A stretch of DNA of 45,251 nucleotides from Clostridia bacterium (GTDB lineage Bacteria; Bacillota; Clostridia; Oscillospirales; Ruminococcaceae): positions 1 to 45,251 of the forward strand of contig JAGKVC010000087.1 in the NCBI GenBank assembly GCA_021152595.1, given 5' to 3'. This document shows positions 8,673-17,419 of this stretch, in pieces. Each line of letters begins with the position of its first letter. The stretch's first letter is position 1. A program made the position numbers and the translations under genes. Below the pieces are notes generated by a model. That model was not told where the DNA came from, ran no database searches, and saw nothing but the letters and a program-made list of their open reading frames with translations.

Positions 8673-8738
8673 GGCTTTATATTTTCAGACTGCGGCAGAT
8701 CAGCCGCATGCACCAAACCGATTACAAGGAGTATCACA

Positions 8739-9983
8739 ATGACAGAACAGCATGAAAATCCGGCCGCGATGAAAAAGCGGATCTGTGACCGGCTCGATGC
8801 ACTCGGGCAGTCCCATATCACTGCACATCTGGAGCAGCTCACCGAGGCAGAACAGCTCGGCATGCTCCGGCAGATTGACGAGCTGGATCTTTCTGTACTC
8901 GATCCGGAATGTGCCGATGAACAGCGCGGCAGATTTGAGCCGCTCTATGCAACAACGCTTGCGGAGATCGACCGCAACCGCGAACGCTTCACCAAAACAG
9001 GTCTCGAAGCGATCCGTGCGGGCAAGGTCGGCGCGGTGCTGCTCGCAGGCGGTCAGGGGACGCGCCTCGGCTTCGATCATCCGAAGGGCATGTTCAATAT
9101 GGGTGTGACGCGCAAGCTCTATATTTTTGAGTGCCTGATCAATAACCTGCTGCGCGTGACCGAGCAGGCAGGCGCCTATGTGCCGCTCTTCATCATGACA
9201 AGCGTCGAAAATCACGACGAGACAACGGCATTCTTCGCAGAGCATAATTATTTCGGATACAGCAAGGCACATATCCGCTTCTTCCGGCAGGAACAGCTCC
9301 CGACGGTCGATCCGGACGGAAAGCTGATGCTGATGTCGCGCGGCGTTGTGGCGACCGCACCGAACGGAAACGGCGGCTGGTATGCCTCGATGGAGAATAC
9401 CGGCATCCTGCATGAGCTGCGTAACAGCGCGATCGAATGGCTCAATGTCTTTGCCGTCGATAATGTGCTGCAATCCATCGCGGATCCGTGCTTTATCGGT
9501 GCCGTGATCGAATCCGGACATGTTTCCGGCGCAAAGGTCGTTGCGAAGGCTGCACCGGATGAAAAGGTCGGCGTGCTGTGCCTCGAGGACGGCAGACCTT
9601 CCATTGTCGAATACTTTGAGATGACCGATGAGATGCGGACAAAGCGCGAGCCGGACGGCACGCTCTCCTACCGCTTCGGCGTGATCCTGAACTACCTCTT
9701 CCGCACCGATCAGCTTGAGGAAACGCTTGCCTGCAAGCTGCCGCTGCATAAGGCGTTCAAGAAGATCCGCTATATGGGTGCGGACGGCAAGCCCGTCAAG
9801 CCCGAGGAGCCAAACGCATTCAAATTCGAGACGCTGGCGCTGGATCTCGTCAAGCTCCAGAAAAACTGCCTCGCCTATGAGGTCGAGCGTGAAAAGGAAT
9901 TCGCGCCCGTCAAGAACAAGACCGGCGTCGATTCCGTCGATACCGCCCGCGAGCTGCTCCGCCGCTGCGGCACGGAACTCTGA
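8739..9983 (+). CDS. UDP-sugar pyrophosphorylase (UDPGP / UAP1 type)
   Basis: Cytoplasmic nucleotidyltransferase that makes a UDP-sugar from UTP and a sugar 1-phosphate. The 414-residue protein has the UTP-binding signature LLAGGQGTRLGFDHPKGMF (about 101-119) typical of eukaryotic-type UDP-N-acetylglucosamine pyrophosphorylases (PF01704), and NGNGGWYASM and VDNVLQSIADP further on. It lacks the GlmU acetyltransferase domain. The next gene is an N-acetylhexosamine 1-kinase-like protein, so UDP-GlcNAc or UDP-GalNAc is the favoured product; UDP-glucose is the alternative. ATG 8739 follows AAGGAG. It has its own promoter and terminator. Confidence 0.9.
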   Translation: MTEQHENPAAMKKRICDRLDALGQSHITAHLEQLTEAEQLGMLRQIDELDLSVLDPECADEQRGRFEPLYATTLAEIDRNRERFTKTGLEAIRAGKVGAVLLAGGQGTRLGFDHPKGMFNMGVTRKLYIFECLINNLLRVTEQAGAYVPLFIMTSVENHDETTAFFAEHNYFGYSKAHIRFFRQEQLPTVDPDGKLMLMSRGVVATAPNGNGGWYASMENTGILHELRNSAIEWLNVFAVDNVLQSIADPCFIGAVIESGHVSGAKVVAKAAPDEKVGVLCLEDGRPSIVEYFEMTDEMRTKREPDGTLSYRFGVILNYLFRTDQLEETLACKLPLHKAFKKIRYMGADGKPVKPEEPNAFKFETLALDLVKLQKNCLAYEVEREKEFAPVKNKTGVDSVDTARELLRRCGTEL

Positions 9984-9992
9984 GCATATGAC

Positions 9993-10030
9993 AAAGCCGC
10001 ATATCCTGCGAACGGGATCTGCGGCTTTTC
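9993..10030 (+). terminator. Terminator of the pyrophosphorylase gene
   Basis: Stem AAAGCCGCATATCC / GGGATCTGCGGCTTT followed by TCTTTG, 10 bp past the stop codon. Confidence 0.8.
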
Positions 10031-10075
10031 TTTGTATTTCCTGCTGCGGAAAATCCTGCGCTCTGCTGAAAAGAC

Positions 10076-10105
10076 TTGACAAAACCCTGTATTTCGTGGT
10101 ATACT
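10076..10105 (+). promoter_or_regulatory. Promoter of the kinase gene
   Basis: TTGACA (10076-10081), 18-bp spacer, TATACT (10100-10105). Confidence 0.8.
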
Positions 10106-10193
10106 AAGCTGTAAGAGTATCTGTCCGGCGGCTGCGGCTTGCGGGATCAGTATGCTCATTTCATTTTTATTCCATCATAACGGAGATTCAGAT

Positions 10194-11201
10194 ATGCTTG
10201 AAACAATCCAGAAGATCGGTGCGGCTTTCCGGCTGCCCGGCGCCTTCGATGCCTTTGAAACGATCACAAACGGCAATATCAACGCGACGTTCAAGGTCAC
10301 CTACCGCGGCGCAGACGGTACGCCCAAATCCTATATCTTCCAGCGGATCAACACGGTCGTGTTCAGCAATCCCGTTCAGATCATGCAGAATATCGACCTC
10401 GTCACAACACATATCCGAAACAAGAATCCGGACGGTGTCACGCTGCATTTCCATCACACCGCGGACGGAAAGAACTATCTGTTCGACGATGCGGAAAACT
10501 TCTGGCGCGTCATGAATTATGTCGATTCGGTCACGTTCAATACCTGTGAGGATCCGGCAGTCATTGAGGCGACAGGCAGAGCCTTCGGTGAGTTCCAGAA
10601 TCAGCTCAGCGATTTCGACGGCTCGCAGCTTTTTGAGACCATTCCGGATTTCCACAACACCAAAAAACGTCTTGATACCCTCTTTGCAGATATCGCAGCC
10701 GATCCCTGCGGACGCGCTGCCTCTGTTGCTGAGGAAATCCGCTACCTGACCGAAGTGCGCGAGCAGGCAGGCGCGCTCTCTGTCCGCTTTGCAAACGGAG
10801 AGTTCCCCGTCCGCGTGACGCACAATGATACCAAATCGAACAATGTCCTTTTTGATAAGGAATCGAAAATGCCGCTGGTGGTCATTGACCTTGATACGGT
10901 GATGCCCGGCATGGCGATGTATGATTTTGCGGATGCCGTCCGCTTTATCGCAAATACCGCCGCCGAGGATGAGCCCGATGTCTCGAAGGTCAGCTTCGAT
11001 ACCGGCAAATTCCGCGCATTCTGCAGGGGCTTCCTCGGCGCTGTCGGCAAATCGCTGACGGAGGCGGAGCGGAAGAGCCTTGTGCTTGCCGCATTTTCGA
11101 TCACAATCGAACTCGCATCGCGTTTCCTTGACGACTATCTCACCGGAGATCAGTATTTCAAGATCAACTATCCGCTGCACAATCTGAGCGTAGTGAGATG
11201 A
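10194..11201 (+). CDS. nahK: N-acetylhexosamine 1-kinase-like phosphotransferase
   Basis: Member of the aminoglycoside phosphotransferase fold, 335 residues, closest in motifs to NahK, which phosphorylates GlcNAc/GalNAc at the anomeric position. Seen: nucleotide loop ITNGNINATFKV near the N-terminus, FQRINTVVFSNPVQIMQNI, the catalytic VTHNDTKSNNVLF (about 208-220) and the metal-binding VIDLDTVMPG (about 229-239). ATG 10194 was chosen because CGGAG precedes it; an upstream in-frame start at 10152 has none. The product sugar 1-phosphate would be the substrate of the pyrophosphorylase encoded just before. The downstream dehydratase starts 39 bp later, so the two are probably co-transcribed. Confidence 0.85.
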   Translation: MLETIQKIGAAFRLPGAFDAFETITNGNINATFKVTYRGADGTPKSYIFQRINTVVFSNPVQIMQNIDLVTTHIRNKNPDGVTLHFHHTADGKNYLFDDAENFWRVMNYVDSVTFNTCEDPAVIEATGRAFGEFQNQLSDFDGSQLFETIPDFHNTKKRLDTLFADIAADPCGRAASVAEEIRYLTEVREQAGALSVRFANGEFPVRVTHNDTKSNNVLFDKESKMPLVVIDLDTVMPGMAMYDFADAVRFIANTAAEDEPDVSKVSFDTGKFRAFCRGFLGAVGKSLTEAERKSLVLAAFSITIELASRFLDDYLTGDQYFKINYPLHNLSVVR

Positions 11202-11240
11202 GGCTCGGAAATTTGAAAATTACAAGAAAGGGTTTTCATC

Positions 11241-13232
11241 ATGAAAACAAAGCTCAAAGAATATGCCGGTACGTTTACGCACCGGAAAATGCTGCTTGCA
11301 GTTGCAGATGCCTTTATTCTGGTAGCATCCTCGCTGATTGTCAACTTTCTGCTCTCGCTTTTCGGATGCGAAATTCCTGCTTCCGATCTGATCGTCCCGA
11401 TCGTCATCGGCACGATCTGCTGCTTTGCATTTCTCTTTATCTGCGGTGCCTACAGCAAAATGTGGCGCTATTTCCGCAGCAAGGATTATCTCTCCTGCGT
11501 TTTCGGCGTCCTCTGCGGTCTGGCAGTCACCTGTCTCTTTGCCGCAATCCTCGATAAAAAGATTCCGCTTGTCTTTACGATCACACATATGATCGTTGCG
11601 ATCCTCGGCATCTGCCTGTTCCGCCTGATCTTCCGCACGGCGTTCATTGAGATGTCGGAATCCTCCAAGAAGCTCGGAAAATTCAAGCGCACCATGATCA
11701 TCGGCGGCGGTACGGCATGTAAGATGCTGCTGACCGAGATCGAAAACGCGAGAAAATCGCCCTATGACGGCGATAAAGTCTCCGCACAGTTCCTGCCGGT
11801 CTGCATCATCGACGACGACCACAACAAGGTCGGGCAGGATGTCATGGGCGTCGAGATTGTCGGCACCACCGCGGATATCATCCGCTTTGCAAAGGAAATG
11901 GAGATCGAACAGATCATCTTCGCAGTGCCTTCGGCGGTCGAGGATGAGCGCGCAAGAGTGCTGGAAATCTGCTCCAAGACGAATCTCCCCGTCAAGACCG
12001 TGCCGTTCATCGGCAACCTGATCTTTGATGAGAACAATCAGACCTCGCTGCTCAAGCAGGTCCGTGATATCAAGGTCGAGGATCTGCTCGGCAGAGATCC
12101 GATCAAATTCGACAATGAGGATATCCGCAAGTTCATCGGCGGAAAGGTCTGTATGGTCACCGGCGGCGGCGGTTCGATCGGTTCCGAGCTTGTCCGGCAG
12201 ATCGCAAAATACAACCCGAAGCAGATCATCATTGTCGATATCTATGAGAACAATGCCTATGAGATCCAGCAGGAGCTTGTCATGGAGTACGGCAGCAAGC
12301 TGAATCTCGTGACGCTGATCGCTTCTGTCCGCGATTACTACCGCATCAACCAGATCTTCGAGAAATACAAGCCGCAGGTTGTGTTCCATGCGGCAGCGCA
12401 TAAGCATGTGCCGCTCATGGAGGTCTCCCCGATGGAGGCGATCAAGAACAACATCGTCGGTACATTCAATGTCGCATCGCTCGCGCAGTTCCACCTTGTC
12501 GAGAAGTTCGTCATGATCTCAACCGATAAGGCGGTCAATCCGACCAATGTCATGGGCGCTTCCAAGCGCTGCTGCGAGATGATCGTGCAGTATCTGGCAC
12601 AGCAGAAGGATGAGACCAACCGCACCGAATTCGTCACCACGCGCTTCGGCAATGTGCTTGGCTCCAACGGCTCTGTCATTCCGCTGTTCAAGAAGCAGAT
12701 CGAGCAGGGCAAGCCTGTCACCGTCACGCATCCGGATGTCATCCGCTACTTCATGACGATTCCGGAAGCTGTTTCGCTCGTTATGGAGGCGGCTGCAATC
12801 GCACACGGCGGCGAGATCTTCGTGCTGGATATGGGTAAGCCGGTCCGCATTGTGACGCTCGCTGAGAACCTCATCCGCATGTACGGCAAGGTTCCTTATG
12901 AGGATGTCGAGATCAAGTTCGTCGGTCTGCGTCCGGGCGAGAAGATCAAGGAAGAGCTGCTCATGGATGAGGAAGGTCTCCAGAAGACCGCGAACAAGCT
13001 CATCTACATCGGCAGACAGATCGAGATCGACACCGAGACCTTTGCAGAGCGTCTGCGCACGCTGCGTGATGCCGCGGAGGAGAACAATGAAGCCATCGCG
13101 GTTTCGGCGCTGCATGATATGGTTCCGACCTTCATCACGCCGGAGGAATTCAATAAGATGGAGCTGGAAAAGCAGCTCAAAAAAGAAAAGGAACAGGCTG
13201 CAAAGACTGAACCTGAAACCAATCCCGTATAA
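11241..13232 (+). CDS. Membrane UDP-HexNAc 4,6-dehydratase (CapD / PglF / WbpM family)
   Basis: Converts UDP-GlcNAc (or UDP-GalNAc) to a 4-keto-6-deoxy sugar, the first step to diamino- or deoxy-amino-sugars of surface glycans or glycoproteins. The 663-residue protein has four N-terminal membrane segments (about residues 12-125), a CoA-binding-like Rossmann region, then the SDR domain with NAD-binding VTGGGGSIGSELVRQ (about 306-320). STDKAVNPTNVMGASKR (about 428-444) carries MxxxK in place of YxxxK, as known for this family. ATG 11241 follows AAAGGG. It sits directly after the kinase gene. A strong terminator follows. The last 30 residues are charged and low-complexity. Confidence 0.93.
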   Translation: MKTKLKEYAGTFTHRKMLLAVADAFILVASSLIVNFLLSLFGCEIPASDLIVPIVIGTICCFAFLFICGAYSKMWRYFRSKDYLSCVFGVLCGLAVTCLFAAILDKKIPLVFTITHMIVAILGICLFRLIFRTAFIEMSESSKKLGKFKRTMIIGGGTACKMLLTEIENARKSPYDGDKVSAQFLPVCIIDDDHNKVGQDVMGVEIVGTTADIIRFAKEMEIEQIIFAVPSAVEDERARVLEICSKTNLPVKTVPFIGNLIFDENNQTSLLKQVRDIKVEDLLGRDPIKFDNEDIRKFIGGKVCMVTGGGGSIGSELVRQIAKYNPKQIIIVDIYENNAYEIQQELVMEYGSKLNLVTLIASVRDYYRINQIFEKYKPQVVFHAAAHKHVPLMEVSPMEAIKNNIVGTFNVASLAQFHLVEKFVMISTDKAVNPTNVMGASKRCCEMIVQYLAQQKDETNRTEFVTTRFGNVLGSNGSVIPLFKKQIEQGKPVTVTHPDVIRYFMTIPEAVSLVMEAAAIAHGGEIFVLDMGKPVRIVTLAENLIRMYGKVPYEDVEIKFVGLRPGEKIKEELLMDEEGLQKTANKLIYIGRQIEIDTETFAERLRTLRDAAEENNEAIAVSALHDMVPTFITPEEFNKMELEKQLKKEKEQAAKTEPETNPV

Positions 13233-13238
13233 TCACAA

Positions 13239-13272
13239 AACCGCCGGAGTTCATTGCTCCGGCGGTTTTTTT
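13239..13272 (+). terminator. Terminator of the dehydratase gene
   Basis: Stem AACCGCCGGAG / CTCCGGCGGTT with TTTTTT, 6 bp past the stop. Confidence 0.9.
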
Positions 13273-13274
13273 GA

Positions 13275-13390
13275 ATGAGAAATTAGAAATTAGAAATGAG
13301 AAATTATGGTATCGCCTTGCGGCGATGATTTTGAATTGTCCGCGCCAGCGGACACCGCAATTTCTCATTTCTAATTTCTCGTTTCTAATT
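13275..13390. repeat. R2 repeat pair with an R1-like core
   Basis: An inverted R2 arm (13275-13307, GAGAAATTAGAAATTAGAAA) and a direct arm (13338-13390, GCGGACACCGCAATTTCTCA) face each other. Between them is GGTATCGCC...GATTTTGAATTG, which resembles the start of the R1 copy after rubrerythrin. The direct arm ends 16 bp before the -35 box of the next gene. Confidence 0.7.
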
Positions 13391-13405
13391 ATTTCAAACT
13401 GACCA

Positions 13406-13434
13406 TTGAATTTTCTGTCGATGTGTGGTATAAT
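13406..13434 (+). promoter_or_regulatory. Promoter of the DUF1846 gene
   Basis: TTGAAT (13406-13411), 17-bp spacer, TATAAT (13429-13434). Confidence 0.8.
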
Positions 13435-13480
13435 AAAGCAGTATGTAATTGTAAATGCCGTGTGAAAGGAAATGAGTATC

Positions 13481-14971
13481 ATGAAAAAGAAGAATCTTGC
13501 CTTTGACAACGCCCAGTATCTCAAAACGCAGTCAGCGCACATCCGTGAACGCATCGCGCAGTTCGGCGGCAGACTGTATCTCGAATTCGGCGGAAAGCTC
13601 TATGACGATTATCATGCTTCCCGCGTGCTGCCGGGCTTCCAGCCGGACAGCAAGCTGCGTATGCTGCTGCAAATGAAGAAGGAAGTCGAGATCGTCATTG
13701 CGATCAATGCTTCCGATATCGAGCAGAACCGCACACGCGGCGACCTCGGCATTACCTATGATACCGATGTGCTGCGCCTGATTGGTCTGTTCCGCAAGAA
13801 GGGGCTCTATGTCGGCAGCGTCGTCATGACACGCTATACCGGCGAACCGGCTGCGGATAAATTCCAGAAGCGCCTCGAGGCACTCGGCATCCGTGTCTAC
13901 CGGCATTATCCGATTGAAGGCTATCCCTCGAACCTTTCGCTGATCCTCTCCGAGGACGGCTTCGGCAAAAATGAATACATCGAGGTCAGCAGACAGCTCG
14001 TCGTCGTGACGGCGCCCGGTCCCGGAAGCGGTAAAATGGCAGTCTGCCTCTCGCAGATCTATCAGGAGCATCAGCTCGGAAAGGAAGCCGGCTACGCAAA
14101 ATTCGAGACCTTCCCGATCTGGAATGTGCCGCTCAAGCATCCGGTCAATGTTGCCTATGAAGCTGCAACCGCAGACCTCAACGATATCAATATGATTGAT
14201 CCGTTCCACCTCGAAGCCTACGGCAAAACCGCGGTCAACTATAACCGCGATGTCGAGGTCTTCCCCGTGCTGCGCTCGATGTTCGACCAGATCTACGGCA
14301 CCTCGCCCTATCAGTCCCCGACGGATATGGGCGTCAATATGGCTGGCTTCTGCATTGTCGATGATGAAGCGGCTAAGGCTGCCTCCCGACAGGAGATCAT
14401 CCGGCGCTATTTCAATGAGCGCTGCGACCTGCGGCAGGGCAAATCCGATGCGGAAACGGTCAACAAGCTCGAGCTGCTGATGCAGCAGATGAAGCTGACC
14501 GAGGAGGAGCGTCCGGTGATCGCAAGGGCGCGCGAGGTCGCGGAAAAGACCGGCGAACCGGCTGCGGCTCTTCAGCTTCCGAACGGCAAGATCGTCACCG
14601 GCAAGACCACCGACCTCATGGGCGCATGCTCGACAATGCTGCTCAATGCACTGAAATCCCTCGGCAGAATCAATGATGCGATTCTGCTGCTCTCCCCGAC
14701 CGTCATTGAGCCGATTCAGCATCTCAAGGTCGATCATCTCGGCAATGAAAATCCGAGACTGCACACCGATGAAACTCTCGTTGCGCTTTCGATCTCCGCG
14801 GCGACAAACCCGACCGCAGAGCGCGCCATGACGCAGCTTGCAAAGCTCCGCGGCTGTGAGATGCATTCGACCGTTATTCTTTCGCAGGTCGATGAGCGGA
14901 CACTCAAGCGTCTGGGCGTCAATGTCACCTGTGATCCGCAGTTCCAGAGCAACCGCCTCTATCAGCGCTGA
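13481..14971 (+). CDS. DUF1846 family protein
   Basis: The sequence matches the widespread firmicute/actinobacterial DUF1846 family (PF08903), about 500 residues, whose cellular role is not established to my knowledge. Seen: N-terminal KKKNLAFDNAQYLKTQSAHI, a glycine-rich nucleotide-loop-like TAPGPGSGKMAVCLSQIY (about 185-202) and GKIVTGKTTDLMGA near residue 370. No signal peptide or membrane span, so it is cytoplasmic. ATG 13481 was preferred to ATG 13472 because the AAAGGA ribosome binding site is only 2 bp from the latter. Monocistronic by its own promoter. I do not assign an activity. Confidence 0.9.
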   Translation: MKKKNLAFDNAQYLKTQSAHIRERIAQFGGRLYLEFGGKLYDDYHASRVLPGFQPDSKLRMLLQMKKEVEIVIAINASDIEQNRTRGDLGITYDTDVLRLIGLFRKKGLYVGSVVMTRYTGEPAADKFQKRLEALGIRVYRHYPIEGYPSNLSLILSEDGFGKNEYIEVSRQLVVVTAPGPGSGKMAVCLSQIYQEHQLGKEAGYAKFETFPIWNVPLKHPVNVAYEAATADLNDINMIDPFHLEAYGKTAVNYNRDVEVFPVLRSMFDQIYGTSPYQSPTDMGVNMAGFCIVDDEAAKAASRQEIIRRYFNERCDLRQGKSDAETVNKLELLMQQMKLTEEERPVIARAREVAEKTGEPAAALQLPNGKIVTGKTTDLMGACSTMLLNALKSLGRINDAILLLSPTVIEPIQHLKVDHLGNENPRLHTDETLVALSISAATNPTAERAMTQLAKLRGCEMHSTVILSQVDERTLKRLGVNVTCDPQFQSNRLYQR

Positions 14972-15036
14972 TATTCCGATCCCCCATTGCAATCACTTAG
15001 AATCATACTGCAAATAAATTCAGAGGTGTTTATTTC

Positions 15037-15354
15037 ATGAAAGAGATTCGTCTTTTACTTGATTACCCATGCTATCCGGTATGGTTATACGATGAAACCG
15101 GCGGAGTCATCGGCACAGGTCTTCCGGACGAACTGCGTGATGATACTGAATTGGATGCAAAGTTCAGAGATCTTCAGAAGCGTTATAATGCGCTGTTCAT
15201 CAACAATGAAAAGGAATTCTCATACGTCGGATTTCAGAGCGACGACGAGGAGCAGGCTTTCCATGCTGATATGCTGGATGCAATCCGCGAACTGAAAGAA
15301 AAGCTGAACGGCAAATATGAGATTGTTGATGATATCAGCCGTAAATGCAAGTAA
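15037..15354 (+). CDS. Small conserved-looking protein of unknown function (105 aa)
   Basis: ATG 15037 follows GAGGTG at a good distance. The protein is acidic, soluble and predicted alpha/beta, starting MKEIRLLLDYPCYPVWLYDE with TGLPDELRDD and a Lys/Glu-rich helix at the end. No signal or membrane segment. The layout (CYPVWLYDE...GLPDEL) recalls small firmicute proteins that I associate loosely with toxin-immunity loci, but no toxin gene is adjacent and I do not assign a function. It lies 66 bp after the DUF1846 stop and 68 bp before the next small gene. Confidence 0.7.
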   Translation: MKEIRLLLDYPCYPVWLYDETGGVIGTGLPDELRDDTELDAKFRDLQKRYNALFINNEKEFSYVGFQSDDEEQAFHADMLDAIRELKEKLNGKYEIVDDISRKCK

Positions 15355-15421
15355 GTCTGCTGTGTCAATGTGATTGCGCATAAGAGCAGCCTTCCCTTTT
15401 TGACATCAAAGGAGAATTACA

Positions 15422-15757
15422 ATGGATAGAGAAGCATTTTTGAAGGAATATGAAGCATATAACCTCGATGATCTGAACACGATCTATGTTGATCAGGCAG
15501 ACCGGTTTACACCCGAGGAGCGCGACCTGATCTTTGAGCTGATTCAGAAGAAAGAGCATCCGATCGTTCCGGAGCCGAAAAAGAGTCTCTGGTGGCTGTA
15601 TCTGCTGAGCTTTCCGGTGTTTCCGCTCGGACTTCTGATTATGCTGGTGACGTCTGTTTCACGGAACCGGACAAAGCAGAAGGTCGGAACCCGCTGCGGA
15701 CTGCTTGGGATGGCCGGCATGGTGGCATTTCTCATAATCTGGGCGCATTTTTTCTGA
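15422..15757 (+). CDS. Small membrane protein of unknown function (111 aa)
   Basis: ATG 15422 follows AAAGGAG. The first 55 residues are soluble and acidic (DREAFLKEYEAYNLDDLNTI). Two membrane segments follow, about 59-78 (LWWLYLLSFPVFPLGLLIML) and 93-110 (CGLLGMAGMVAFLIIW). The order of charges suggests both ends lie in the cytoplasm. No family recognised. It follows the 105-aa gene in the same direction and may share its transcript. Confidence 0.7.
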   Translation: MDREAFLKEYEAYNLDDLNTIYVDQADRFTPEERDLIFELIQKKEHPIVPEPKKSLWWLYLLSFPVFPLGLLIMLVTSVSRNRTKQKVGTRCGLLGMAGMVAFLIIWAHFF

Positions 15758-15817
15758 AACCGGTATAACGGATCCTGCACGCTGAAGGATAGCGCCGGAT
15801 CCGGAACTGAACAAAAT

Positions 15818-15852
15818 CGGGACTGTCTCCGCGTGTGAGGCAGTCCCTCTTA
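15818..15852 (+). terminator. Hairpin before the thiN ribosome binding site
   Basis: Stem GGGACTG / CAGTCCC with a 17-nt loop, then TCTTATAT. It probably ends the preceding transcript. Because it is only 16-20 nt before the thiN start it could also act in the thiN 5' leader. Confidence 0.5.
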
Positions 15853-15867
15853 TATCAGGAGAATACT

Positions 15868-16497
15868 ATGGAAAATAAACGAATCTGCGCGATTCTGGCA
15901 GGCGGACCGGAAGATGGAATCCCCTGCGAGCCGGTGCCGGATGAGGCATTTATCCTCTGTGCGGACAGCGGTCTGCATCTGGCAGAGCGGCTGAACCGCA
16001 AGCCCGATCTTGTGCTGGGGGATTTTGATTCGCTCGGCGCTGTGCCGGAGCATCTGCCGCATATGACGGTGCCGGTCGAAAAGGATGATACCGATACGCT
16101 GCTTGCGGTGCGCGTCGCATTGGAGAAGGGCTATCGGGATATCCGCATCTACGGCGCTTTCGGCGGCAGGCTCGATCATACGCTTGCAAATCTTGCGACG
16201 CTTGAATTTCTCCGGCAGCAGGGCGCAAACGGCTTCCTCGCAGGTGTACGGGACTGTGCGAGGATGCTGCTGGGCGGCGAGACACTGCGTCTGCCTGCGC
16301 GTCCGGATTGGTCGCTCTCGCTGTTTGCGTGGTCGGAGTGCTGTACGGATGTCTGTGAGACCGGCGTTTATTATCCGATGGCGCACGGAACGCTGACACG
16401 CAGCTTTCCGCTCGGCGTCAGCAATCATATTACCGCGGATACCGCCGAAATCTCCTGCGGCACCGGCACGCTCCTCGTAATGCAGTCCGCGCTGTGA
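15868..16497 (+). CDS. thiN: Thiamine pyrophosphokinase
   Basis: Transfers pyrophosphate from ATP to thiamine to give TPP in the cytoplasm. The 209-residue protein has the family motifs CADSGLHLAERL (about 30-41), LVLGDFDSLG (about 49-58), KDDTDTLLAV (about 72-81) and YGAFGGRLDHTLANL (about 95-109); the C-terminal third is the TPK thiamine-binding domain (GVSNHIT). ATG 15868 was chosen because CAGGAG lies 7 bp upstream. It is followed by an R1 repeat and a shared terminator with the convergent araD. Confidence 0.93.
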   Translation: MENKRICAILAGGPEDGIPCEPVPDEAFILCADSGLHLAERLNRKPDLVLGDFDSLGAVPEHLPHMTVPVEKDDTDTLLAVRVALEKGYRDIRIYGAFGGRLDHTLANLATLEFLRQQGANGFLAGVRDCARMLLGGETLRLPARPDWSLSLFAWSECCTDVCETGVYYPMAHGTLTRSFPLGVSNHITADTAEISCGTGTLLVMQSAL

Positions 16498-16499
16498 AG

Positions 16500-16580
16500 A
16501 GGTATCTCCGATGGATTTATAATGGGGCGCTGCCCCAAACCCTGCCAAAGGGACTTGTCCCTTTGGAATCCCGTTTTTAT
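16500..16580 (+). repeat. R1 repeat after thiN
   Basis: Starts 5 bp past the thiN stop: GGTATCTCCGATGGATTTAT, then GGGGCGCTGCCCC, AAAGGGACTTGTCCCTTT and GAATCCCGTTTTTAT. It is one of the best-preserved copies. Confidence 0.8.
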
Positions 16581-16632
16581 GTGTGGATAAATGGAAGCCG
16601 CTCGGTTCAGCCGATTAGAAGTGAATAATAAA

Positions 16633-16672
16633 AAATCCGCTCCGGTCAATCCAGATCAGAGCGGATTTCTGC
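16633..16672. terminator. Bidirectional terminator between thiN and araD
   Basis: Stem AAATCCGCTC / GAGCGGATTT with A and T tracts on both sides, between convergent genes. Confidence 0.85.
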
Positions 16673-16675
16673 TGT

Positions 16676-17371
16676 TCAGCTTTGTCCGTAATAGGCATTC
16701 GCACCATGCTTGCGGTTATAATGCTTATCGAGAATATACTGCTGCATGGATGCCTGCGGATTGAGCATCAGCGTTTTGAGCGTCATTTCCGCAACCGTAT
16801 CCAGCACAACAGCGTGATAAACCGATGCAGCGGCGTCCTTGCCCCATGTGAACGGGCCGTGGTTCTTGACCACAATTCCCGGGACGGAAAGCGGCTCAAT
16901 GCCGCGCTGCCGCAGCGTCTCGACAATGACCTTGCCGGTGTTCAGCTCATAATCCGCCTCGACCTCCGCCTGCGTCAGCTCTCTTGTACAGGGAACCGCA
17001 CCGTAGAAGTAGTCGGCATGCGTGGTGCCGAGCGCCGGAATATCCATGCCTGCCTGTGCAAATGCGACCGCATTGACCGAATGCGTATGTGTCACGCCGC
17101 CGAGCGCCGGGAACTGCTGGTAAAGCTCAAGATGCGTCTTTGTATCCGAGGAGGGCTTCCACTTGCCCTCGACGGTCTTTCCGCTCTCGAGATCGACGAC
17201 GACCATATCATCCGCCGTCATGCCGTCGTAATCGACGCCGGAGGGCTTGATCACGATCAGTCCCCTGCTGCGGTCAATGCCGCTGACATTGCCCCATGTG
17301 TAGATCACGACGCCTCTGGCTGCAAGCTCCAGATTCGCGGCGCAGACCTCCTGTTTCAGATCCTCTAACAT
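16676..17371 (-). CDS. araD: L-ribulose-5-phosphate 4-epimerase
   Basis: Zinc-dependent class II aldolase-fold enzyme interconverting L-ribulose 5-phosphate and D-xylulose 5-phosphate, the last step that feeds arabinose into the pentose phosphate pathway. 231 residues, the normal length. Seen: TWGNVSG (about 25-31), KPSGVDYD, the zinc ligands in THTHS and TTHADYF, and VVKNHGPFTWG. ATG 17371 follows GGGGG. It starts 48 bp after galE, so galE-araD probably form an operon. Arabinose from arabinoxylan degradation is the likely source. UlaF/SgbE (ascorbate pathway) is the alternative within the family. Confidence 0.95.
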   Translation of the reverse strand: MLEDLKQEVCAANLELAARGVVIYTWGNVSGIDRSRGLIVIKPSGVDYDGMTADDMVVVDLESGKTVEGKWKPSSDTKTHLELYQQFPALGGVTHTHSVNAVAFAQAGMDIPALGTTHADYFYGAVPCTRELTQAEVEADYELNTGKVIVETLRQRGIEPLSVPGIVVKNHGPFTWGKDAAASVYHAVVLDTVAEMTLKTLMLNPQASMQQYILDKHYNRKHGANAYYGQS

Positions 17372-17419
17372 ACAAAATACCCCCTGATTATTTTGACTGC
17401 ATGCGCAGTTTCTAACATT

